Source of the DNA: a bacterium
GTDB taxonomy: Bacteria; Patescibacteriota; Saccharimonadia; Saccharimonadales; UBA4665
Assembly: GCA_021804315.1 (NCBI GenBank)
Contig: JAJZHX010000004.1
Coordinates: 1 to 14,060, forward strand
DNA length: 14,060 bases
Direction of reading: 5' to 3'
Shown in pieces: positions 1-4,815 of the stretch. Both the position numbers and the translations under genes were made by a program. Within the stretch, counting starts at the first letter, position 1. Every line of letters begins with the position of its first letter. Under the pieces are notes generated by a model that was given only the letters and a program-made list of their open reading frames with translations, made no database searches and had not been told where the DNA came from.

Positions 1-456
1 CCAGGTTCGACCAGAGGCTTGTATCTCACTGGCAATGTTAGGTACGTTGACAATACAGCCAGCACTTGGCGGATTACAGTCAGTAGTGATACCATCAGTT
101 GAACCACTAGTTAAGGCTAGGTAATTAGGTAAACTAGGATGAGCAACGGCATAATAATTAGTTGCTAAAGCATATTTATTAATTAAGCTATTTAGGTAAG
201 GCGCTGCTGGATTATTAACAATATTACTATAAGGCTGATTCTCGTCAACTATAAGGTAAATGTAGCTAATAGACGACGATGATGACGTAGTATTAGTCTT
301 AGCCGTTGGTTGTTTTACTGCAATGGTCTTAGTTGATTCATGCCGATAGTTGGTTGGTAACTGATGGTGTTTAACTTTAATAATTACACCTACAGCGACC
401 AATAACAAGACAATTACAGAAGCTATAATAAATACTATCTTATTTTTTCCAAGCAT
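1..456 (-). CDS. Acid phosphatase-like phosphoesterase, N-terminal part (cut by window edge)
   Basis: Reading leftwards from the ATG at 454-456, 152 codons are open to the window edge, so the C-terminal part is missing. Residues about 7-27 form a hydrophobic helix after a short basic start (signal anchor or signal peptide), followed by a Ser/Thr-rich linker with a run of five serines. The conserved domain begins near residue 64. It contains YLIVDENQPYSNI, then NPAAPYLNSL, ATNYYAVAHPSLPNYLAL and TSGSTDGITTDC, the pattern of the bacterial phosphoesterase/acid phosphatase family (PF04185; acid phosphatases and phospholipase C relatives). It would be an exported, membrane-tethered hydrolase of phosphate esters; the substrate cannot be told. 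No Shine-Dalgarno precedes the start, and a TATAAT lies 6 nt upstream, so the message is probably leaderless. Two cysteines (TDC and AGC) may form a disulfide. Family call is firm, specificity unknown. Confidence 0.82.
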   Translation of the reverse strand, partial: MLGKNKIVFIIASVIVLLLVAVGVIIKVKHHQLPTNYRHESTKTIAVKQPTAKTNTTSSSSSISYIYLIVDENQPYSNIVNNPAAPYLNSLINKYALATNYYAVAHPSLPNYLALTSGSTDGITTDCNPPSAGCIVNVPNIASEIQASGRTW

Positions 457-462
457 AGGTTC

Positions 463-491
463 ATTATAGTGACTAAAAAATAACAAGTGAA
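463..491 (-). promoter_or_regulatory. Promoter of the phosphoesterase gene
   Basis: On the minus strand a perfect TATAAT (468 to 463) is followed by only 6 nt before the ATG at 456. A weak -35 (TTCACT, 491 to 486) is 17 nt upstream. The predicted transcription start falls on or next to the ATG, implying a leaderless mRNA. This is seen by eye only. Confidence 0.55.
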
Positions 492-493
492 AT

Positions 494-533
494 AAAAAAA
501 CTAACTGGTGGCAATAAATAGCCCACTAACTAG
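494..533 (-). terminator. Rho-independent terminator after the methyltransferase gene
   Basis: Read on the minus strand, CTAGTT pairs with AGTTAG and GTG(G)GC pairs with GCCAC around an 8-nt AT loop. There is one mismatch, one bulged G and two G-U pairs. The stem is followed at once by seven T residues. It lies downstream of the minus-strand methyltransferase and just upstream of the phosphoesterase promoter, so it separates the two transcription units. Confidence 0.65.
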
Positions 534-640
534 TTACAATTACCATACCTAGCACTATGTTAGACTTAGAACCTAAGCCATTTATTCGAATATTTCAAAG
601 AAAAGTTATCTAAAATGTAGTAAGTAGATTGTAATCGAGG

Positions 641-1261
641 CTAATGTTTAACAATAATAGCAAGATTATTAACTTGTTTAATGACTTGTATATTATAAAA
701 ATAATCTTCAATGGCTTTATTAACACCAGGCAGGGCTTCACGTTTATAGTCATCAACACAAATAATGCCACCTTGATTAAGCCTCGGCCACGTTAACTTT
801 AAACTTGTTAATATAGAGTTATAAAAATCGCTGTCTAAAAAAGCAAAAGCTATATTTTTAGGCATGTCCTTTGCTGTTAAATCGCTAAACCAAGCTTTAT
901 GAATCTTAGGTACTCTTAAGCCAGCTTTTTTGAATTGTTTAATTAACTCAGTTTTGGAAACTTTTAGTTCGCCCTCTTTAAATAATTCGCCGATTGGGCT
1001 CTGATCTTCCTTGGTTTTGGCAGGCAAACCTAAAAAAGAATCATAGACATGGAACTCTCTAATTGGATCAAGTCCTTCTAAAACACGTTCAATGAACAAG
1101 CTGGTTGTGCCTTCGTAACATCCTAGTTCAACGACTGCTCCCTCAAGGTTATTATCCAGAGCGTTCTTTAATTGTTTTAGTACTTCTAAAAGATTACTCT
1201 GACTGATCTGACTAGAAATTAAACGATATTGTTTAATTAGCTTATTTAAGTCTAAATCCAT
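641..1261 (-). CDS. TylF/MycF-family class I SAM-dependent O-methyltransferase
   Basis: This 206-residue protein has the Rossmann SAM-binding motif VVELGCYEGTTS (43-54), VYDSFLGLP (72-80), which matches the family's YD-FxGLP signature, and the paired acidic motifs DSDFY (143-147) and DDY (170-172). In TylF and MycF these Asp residues bind the Mg2+ that holds the sugar diol substrate. Family members mostly O-methylate sugars or related small molecules. No glycosyltransferase or antibiotic pathway is visible here, so the substrate is unknown; a surface glycan is one guess. The ATG at 1261 lacks a Shine-Dalgarno, and a possible -10 (TATAAA, 1281 to 1276) would give a leader of about 8 nt. The gene follows the rhodanese gene by 41 nt on the same strand and could also be read through from it. 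A good terminator follows at 494-533. Confidence 0.85.
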   Translation of the reverse strand: MDLDLNKLIKQYRLISSQISQSNLLEVLKQLKNALDNNLEGAVVELGCYEGTTSLFIERVLEGLDPIREFHVYDSFLGLPAKTKEDQSPIGELFKEGELKVSKTELIKQFKKAGLRVPKIHKAWFSDLTAKDMPKNIAFAFLDSDFYNSILTSLKLTWPRLNQGGIICVDDYKREALPGVNKAIEDYFYNIQVIKQVNNLAIIVKH

Positions 1262-1302
1262 GCTATTTTGGTCTTTTTATAACTACATTGTAGCCTTAAG
1301 AT

Positions 1303-1560
1303 TTAAAAATAACGAGCTTCGACTTGTTCCTTGTTAATGCCATTAACTAGGTTTTTATAGCCTAATCTAGATAAAATACTTATTGCCATATTAGATCTAT
1401 GCCCAGTACGACAGTAAACCACTAGCTCTGTGTCATAAGGAATTTCCTCTAGTTCATAGGCACCTTTAAGTAATTTTGCAGGTGGTAAATTAAGCGCTCC
1501 CTGAACATGACCCCTTTTATATTCAAATTTCTCTCTAACATCTATAAAAATACGATCCAA
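1303..1560 (-). CDS. Single-domain rhodanese (sulfurtransferase-like)
   Basis: This 85-residue protein is a minimal rhodanese domain similar in size to GlpE/PspE. It has the N-terminal FIDVREKFEYKRGHVQGALNLP block and the active-site loop C50-R-T-G-H-R-S56, whose cysteine carries persulfide sulfur. No signal peptide is seen, so it should act in the cytoplasm on thiosulfate or protein persulfides. The start is TTG at 1560 to 1558: AAGGAG stands 8 nt upstream and no in-frame ATG is closer. An ATG at 1565 to 1563 is out of frame and stops after seven codons. It is divergent from the Fur-family repressor, and their shared upstream region contains a perfect palindrome, so the two are probably co-regulated. 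Pairing with a glutaredoxin and a PerR-like regulator suggests a thiol or sulfur stress role (inference). Confidence 0.88.
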   Translation of the reverse strand: MDRIFIDVREKFEYKRGHVQGALNLPPAKLLKGAYELEEIPYDTELVVYCRTGHRSNMAISILSRLGYKNLVNGINKEQVEARYF

Positions 1561-1572
1561 AGCATACTCTCC

Positions 1573-1595
1573 TTATTGTAAATTATTTACAATAA
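1573..1595. promoter_or_regulatory. Perfect 11-1-11 palindrome, probable operator of the Fur/PerR-family repressor
   Basis: TTATTGTAAAT (1573-1583), a central T (1584) and ATTTACAATAA (1585-1595) form a flawless inverted repeat. The inner 15 bases (TGTAAAT, T, ATTTACA) have the 7-1-7 form of Fur/PerR/Zur boxes. It contains the -35 of the rightward repressor promoter and covers the predicted start site of the leftward rhodanese promoter, so one bound dimer could shut both genes. The sequence is not identical to the B. subtilis PerR or Fur consensus. Assignment to the adjacent repressor is an inference from position and symmetry. Confidence 0.75.
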
Positions 1596-1604
1596 GAGTA
1601 TAAT
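1576..1604 (+). promoter_or_regulatory. Promoter of the Fur-family gene (inside the operator)
   Basis: TTGTAA (1576-1581), 17 nt, TATAAT (1599-1604). The ATG at 1612 is 7 nt beyond the -10, where transcription should begin, so the mRNA appears leaderless. The -35 sits in the left arm of the palindrome, which fits autorepression. Confidence 0.65.
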
Positions 1605-1626
1605 GCTTTTTATGAGCAGTAGTCAA
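1598..1626 (-). promoter_or_regulatory. Promoter of the rhodanese gene
   Basis: On the minus strand TTGACT (1626 to 1621), a 17-nt spacer and TATACT (1603 to 1598) each match the sigma-70 consensus at five of six positions. The predicted start near 1591 lies inside the palindrome. The resulting leader of about 30 nt carries the AAGGAG that serves the TTG start. Confidence 0.65.
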
Positions 1627-2019
1627 ATAATAAATCAAAGGCAAACTAAATATTGCTTAGCCATTGAAGAAACATTAAAAAATCTTCATCATGCTACTAA
1701 TTTAGAATTACTACTTGATCTAAGAAAACTCTATCCTAGTCTTAGTATTACAACTGTTCATCGAGCAACTCAGCGTCTGGCCCTAAGACATAAAATAGCC
1801 TTTGCGCCCCTTGCAATTGACGGATCAACCCGCTACGACGCTAATCTTAAACCGCATGATCACTTTATGTGTAGTGCCTGCGGTTTATTAAAAGATGTAG
1901 AGATTAAGGATCAGCTTAAGTTGATACTCAACACTTTAATTAAAGATTGCCAAGTTTCTGGCAGGTTAACGATAAGTGGTATTTGTAATAATTGTCAAAA
2001 AGGAGGCAATAATGAATAA
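1612..2019 (+). CDS. Fur-family metalloregulator, PerR-like
   Basis: This 135-residue protein has a winged-helix DNA-binding domain (about 10-65, recognition region SITTVHRATQRL) and the Fur dimerisation domain. Two structural zinc motifs are present, C87-x-x-C90 and C125-x-x-C128. Candidate regulatory metal ligands are H26/H27, D76 (RYD), H82 and H84 (PHDHF), and D95 (KDVE). By alignment with B. subtilis PerR (H37, D85, H91, H93, D104) all five are matched. The Asp at the D104 position is the PerR-type residue, which favours peroxide sensing through bound iron over iron or zinc sensing (inference). The recognition helix reads TVHR where TVYR is usual. I start at the ATG at 1612, because an earlier in-frame ATG at 1603 overlaps the -10 box. 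The 3' end overlaps the glutaredoxin start by 8 nt, indicating translational coupling. Confidence 0.88.
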   Translation: MSSSQIINQRQTKYCLAIEETLKNLHHATNLELLLDLRKLYPSLSITTVHRATQRLALRHKIAFAPLAIDGSTRYDANLKPHDHFMCSACGLLKDVEIKDQLKLILNTLIKDCQVSGRLTISGICNNCQKGGNNE

Positions 2020-2260
2020 AAAAATAACCGTTTACAGCACTAAAACCTGTGCATATTGTAATATGCTCAAGCAGTGGCTGGATGAAAAAGGCATTAAATA
2101 CGCAAATTACAACGTCGATAAAAATCCGTTTGCTGCTCAAATGATGGTTAGTTTAAGTGGCCAAATGGGCGTACCTTTTACTACTATTGAAGACGAAAGT
2201 GGCCAGGTAGAGTCTGTAATAGGTTTTGATAAACCAAAACTTGAAGCTTTAATTAGCTAG
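2012..2260 (+). CDS. Glutaredoxin / NrdH-like redoxin
   Basis: This 82-residue protein has a thioredoxin fold: beta strand ITVYST, active site C13-A-Y-C16, cis-proline in GVP (P55), and a GFD motif near 71. It reduces disulfides in the cytoplasm using glutathione, thioredoxin reductase or another low-molecular-weight thiol. The CxYC motif and short length fit glutaredoxin-like or NrdH-like proteins of bacteria. The ATG at 2012 is chosen over an in-frame ATG at 1976 because a near-perfect Shine-Dalgarno (AAAGGAGG) ends 5 nt upstream, and residues before it would not be part of the fold. The gene overlaps the end of the repressor gene, so both form one operon that the repressor probably controls. 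With the divergent rhodanese this makes a compact thiol-redox regulon. Confidence 0.9.
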   Translation: MNKKITVYSTKTCAYCNMLKQWLDEKGIKYANYNVDKNPFAAQMMVSLSGQMGVPFTTIEDESGQVESVIGFDKPKLEALIS

Positions 2261-2279
2261 ATTTTAAGAGTATAAGTTA

Positions 2280-2307
2280 TTGCCCTGGTATTTGTTTATG
2301 CTACAGT
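2280..2307 (+). promoter_or_regulatory. Extended -10 promoter of the LSNTG protein gene
   Basis: TTGCCC (2280-2285), 16 nt, then TGC-TACAGT with the -10 hexamer at 2302-2307. The string TATGCTACAGTAAG closely resembles TATGCTAAAATAAG before pgk. Predicted start is near 2314, leaving a leader that holds AGGGAG 7 nt before the ATG at 2336. Confidence 0.45.
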
Positions 2308-2335
2308 AAGAATAGATTAATCAGGGAGATATCTT

Positions 2336-2650
2336 ATGGTTAAACGCCGACAATTACTAGCTATAACATACGCGATAGTTATTCTGCTGGTTATAGCCCT
2401 AATCGTTATTATCTTAATAAAGCCTAATCAGACCACTAAAAAGACAACTTTATCTACTGAACAGCATACAACATCTACTCATAGACCAAGTGAACCAACT
2501 GTAGTAAATAAACAATCTAAAACTGCCAGTAATCAGCAAACTAGCCTAAGCAATACTGGTCCTGGTGATATCGTTTTAGTCTTTCTAGCTTCAAGTTTAA
2601 TTGCTACTTTAGTTTATAGGGTAACTTTAGTTAAAAGAATCAACAATTGA
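2336..2650 (+). CDS. Small cell-surface protein with an LSNTG sortase-like motif
   Basis: This 104-residue protein has a basic start (MVKRR), a long hydrophobic helix (about 7-28), a Thr/Ser/Lys/Gln-rich extracytoplasmic linker (30-70), the motif LSNTGPG (71-77), a second hydrophobic helix (about 79-96) and a basic tail with VKR. This is the layout of a sortase substrate sorting signal (LPxTG, hydrophobic span, positive tail), except that Ser replaces Pro, and there is almost no folded domain between signal and sorting motif. NTGPG-type tails are, from general knowledge, common among Saccharibacteria surface proteins. No sortase gene lies in the window. The ATG has a clear Shine-Dalgarno (AGGGAG). 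It may be a stalk or anchor peptide, or a twice-spanning membrane protein that is never cleaved. Function unknown. Confidence 0.72.
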   Translation: MVKRRQLLAITYAIVILLVIALIVIILIKPNQTTKKTTLSTEQHTTSTHRPSEPTVVNKQSKTASNQQTSLSNTGPGDIVLVFLASSLIATLVYRVTLVKRINN

Positions 2651-2662
2651 TTAACTAATTTA

Positions 2663-2671
2663 TGCTAAAAT
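2663..2671 (+). promoter_or_regulatory. Extended -10 promoter of pgk
   Basis: TGC followed by TAAAAT (2666-2671), five of six matches to TATAAT, with no convincing -35 at normal spacing. Predicted start near 2678 gives a leader of about 34 nt. The only purine-rich segment in it (GAGTGGGG, 2690-2697) is 14 nt from the GTG and too far for a typical Shine-Dalgarno. Confidence 0.5.
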
Positions 2672-2711
2672 AAGTCTATTGTTCAAGAAAGAGTGGGGTA
2701 AATAAAAAACT

Positions 2712-3998
2712 GTGTTTAGTAAAAAAACTATCAAAGATGTCGGTCTAAAAAATAAAACTGTTCTAATTAGAACTGATTACAATGTTCCAGTTAAAGATAG
2801 TAAAATAACCGATAATTATCGTATTATTCAAAGCTTAGATACCCTAAATTACCTGATTGATCATCAGGCTAAAATAGTTATTTGTTCACACTTAGGTCGT
2901 CCTGATGGACAAGTCAATCCGGATTTCAGCTTAAAGCCTGTGCAAACTGAACTCGCTAAACTACTAAAAAAACCAATAGCTTTTGCCCAAGATTGTATAG
3001 GTGAAGAAGCCGAACAAAAAACCCAAGCCTTAAATACCGGTGAAATATTATTACTGGAAAATCTACGTTTTCATAAAGAAGAAGAACAAAATGAATCCAG
3101 TTTTGCTAAAGCTTTAGCAAGCTATAAAGATATTTTCGTGGAAGATGGTTTTGGGGTTGTTCATCGAGCGCATGCATCTACCGAAGGCGTGACACATTTT
3201 CTACCAAGTGTTGCTGGGCTGTTACTTGAAAGGGAAGTCGACACTATAACTAATATTATGGTTAAACCACAGAGACCTTTAGTAGCTATAGTTGGTGGAG
3301 CTAAAGTTAGCGATAAGATTGAAATCCTAAAACGCTTTATTTACATTGCTGACTTTCTAGAAATTGGCGGGGCCCTGGCAAACCCGTTTATACGAGCTGA
3401 AGGCGTGGATATTAAGGATAGCTTATATGACCCATCAGAATTAAACATTGCTCAAGAAATCATTAAATCAGCCGAAAAAGAATCTAAAAGAAGAGCCTTT
3501 AGTTTTTTTATTCCAAAAGATGTGGTTGTGGCTAAGCAAATAGATTCTTTGTCGCAAACTAGAATTGTTGATTTTGCCAGCAATAGTGTCTCAGATATTA
3601 TTTATTATCCTAAAGCAGTACCTAAGTTAGCGGTTGAACTTGATGATCATGAAAAAATTCTAGACATCGGTCCTTTTAGTTCAGCTTTTATAGCCGGGGC
3701 AATCAACTCCAGTGCAACAGTTGTTTGGAATGGCACTTTGGGTGTTACAGAGGTTAAAGCCTCTAAAGGTCCTATTGGTCCTTTTGCTCATGCCAGCGAA
3801 ACAGTTATAGAAGCGATGATTGGCCAGTTTGGTCGCAAGCCGTTTAGTTTAGTTGGTGGTGGGGATACGGTAGGTTATGTTGAGTCTCGAGGCTTAAATC
3901 AAAGTTTTAACCATGTATCAACTGGCGGTGGTGCCAGTCTAGAGCTAATGAGTGGTCATAAACTGCCCGGTGTAGAAGCATTAGAGGATAAAAAGTAG
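2712..3998 (+). CDS. pgk: Phosphoglycerate kinase
   Basis: Converts 1,3-bisphosphoglycerate and ADP to 3-phosphoglycerate and ATP in glycolysis (cytoplasm). Visible motifs: RTDYNVPV (20-27), CSHLGRP, LLLENLRFHKEEE, FVEDGFGVVHRAHAST (substrate-binding arginines; DGF where DAF is usual), VAIVGGAKVSDKIE, ATVVWNGTLGV, GGGDTVGY and STGGGASLELMSG with LPGVEAL near the C terminus (nucleotide domain). At 428 residues it is some 30 longer than common bacterial enzymes. The start is GTG at 2712, because an in-frame TAA at 2703 rules out any earlier one. tpiA follows after 21 nt, so the two glycolytic genes are probably co-transcribed. All main catalytic motifs are present, so the enzyme should be active. 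Confidence 0.97.
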   Translation: MFSKKTIKDVGLKNKTVLIRTDYNVPVKDSKITDNYRIIQSLDTLNYLIDHQAKIVICSHLGRPDGQVNPDFSLKPVQTELAKLLKKPIAFAQDCIGEEAEQKTQALNTGEILLLENLRFHKEEEQNESSFAKALASYKDIFVEDGFGVVHRAHASTEGVTHFLPSVAGLLLEREVDTITNIMVKPQRPLVAIVGGAKVSDKIEILKRFIYIADFLEIGGALANPFIRAEGVDIKDSLYDPSELNIAQEIIKSAEKESKRRAFSFFIPKDVVVAKQIDSLSQTRIVDFASNSVSDIIYYPKAVPKLAVELDDHEKILDIGPFSSAFIAGAINSSATVVWNGTLGVTEVKASKGPIGPFAHASETVIEAMIGQFGRKPFSLVGGGDTVGYVESRGLNQSFNHVSTGGGASLELMSGHKLPGVEALEDKK

Positions 3999-4019
3999 TA
4001 AAATAAGATTATTAAATAT

Positions 4020-4793
4020 ATGAAAAAGTTTTTAATTGTCGGTAACTGGAAAATGAACCTGAATGTCCATGAGGCGTCTATTCTAGTTAAAAGGCTTGAT
4101 GATCATATTAAGATTAACCGAAATGTAGAAGTAGTTTTAGCACCTAATTTTTTGGTTCTGCAACCCATCGTCAGAGAGATCGATAAACGCAAGTTTAAAC
4201 TAGCTGCCCAAAATGCCTACTTTGTTGACGAGGGTGCATATACAGGAGAAGTCAGTTTTTCTATGCTTAGAAACCTTGTCGACTATTGCTTAATTGGCCA
4301 TAGCGAAAGACGAATCTACTTTAATGAAAGCCTGGAAATGATCCGAGATAAGGTGGCGGCAGCTGTCAGAAATAATATTAAACCAATTCTCTGTGTTGGA
4401 GAAACTTCTCAAGAAAAGCAAGACAATGAAACTAAAAGAGTCTTACATGATCAGGTGACGACTGCTCTGGCTAATTTAACTAAAGAAGAAGTTAATCAGG
4501 TAGTTATTGCTTATGAACCAGTTTGGGCGATATCTACTTTTGGCGGTTCTAAACCAGCCAAACCCAGTGATATTAAGCTGGCTATTGACTGGATAAGACA
4601 GATCTTAAGCGAACTTTATGGTTATAGTGTTTCTAAAGATCAAACAGTCATTTATGGAGCTAGTGTCGAAGCAGAATTTGTTAGTGACATACTGTCTTTA
4701 GAGGGGGTTGATGGTTTACTGCCTGGGGCAGCCAGCCTGAACTATAAACAATTCAGTCAAATTATTGACGCTACCACTAAAGTAAAAATTTAA
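4020..4793 (+). CDS. tpiA: Triosephosphate isomerase
   Basis: Interconverts dihydroxyacetone phosphate and glyceraldehyde 3-phosphate in the cytoplasm. The 257-residue TIM barrel keeps the catalytic set N9 and K11 (GNWKMN), H94 (LIGHSERR) and E166 (AYEPVWA). Three phosphate-contact loops deviate from the usual sequence. The mobile lid, normally AIGTGK, reads AISTFGGSK with extra residues; YGGSV is YGASV (212-216); and the GGAS of the last loop is GAAS (236-239). These are places where the family is normally very strict. No Shine-Dalgarno is seen before the ATG, and translation is probably coupled to or read through from pgk 21 nt upstream. The helicase gene begins about 20 nt after its stop with its own -10 element. 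Confidence 0.95.
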   Translation: MKKFLIVGNWKMNLNVHEASILVKRLDDHIKINRNVEVVLAPNFLVLQPIVREIDKRKFKLAAQNAYFVDEGAYTGEVSFSMLRNLVDYCLIGHSERRIYFNESLEMIRDKVAAAVRNNIKPILCVGETSQEKQDNETKRVLHDQVTTALANLTKEEVNQVVIAYEPVWAISTFGGSKPAKPSDIKLAIDWIRQILSELYGYSVSKDQTVIYGASVEAEFVSDILSLEGVDGLLPGAASLNYKQFSQIIDATTKVKI

Positions 4794-4800
4794 CAAAGCC

Positions 4801-4809
4801 TGCTAAAAT
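4801..4809 (+). promoter_or_regulatory. Extended -10 promoter of the pcrA/uvrD gene
   Basis: TGC followed by TAAAAT (4804-4809); the string TGCTAAAATAAG is identical to that before pgk. The GTG at 4816 begins 6 nt after the hexamer, at the expected transcription start, so the message is probably leaderless. No good -35 is seen. Confidence 0.5.
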
Positions 4810-4815
4810 AAGTTG

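Noticed and set aside
1561..1565. ATG on the minus strand just upstream of the rhodanese TTG
   Set aside because: It is out of frame and reaches a stop after seven codons; the TTG has correct spacing from AAGGAG.
1603..1611. In-frame ATG at 1603 as the start of the Fur-family protein
   Set aside because: It overlaps the TATAAT -10 box (1599-1604), so it cannot be on a transcript from that promoter. The ATG at 1612 fits the family N terminus.
1976..2011. In-frame ATG at 1976 as the start of the glutaredoxin
   Set aside because: The added residues lie within the repressor gene, have no ribosome-binding site and are not part of the fold. AAAGGAGG directly precedes the ATG at 2012.
1940..2140. 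66-codon minus-strand frame
   Set aside because: Antisense to the repressor and glutaredoxin genes, with no recognisable domain; a shadow frame.
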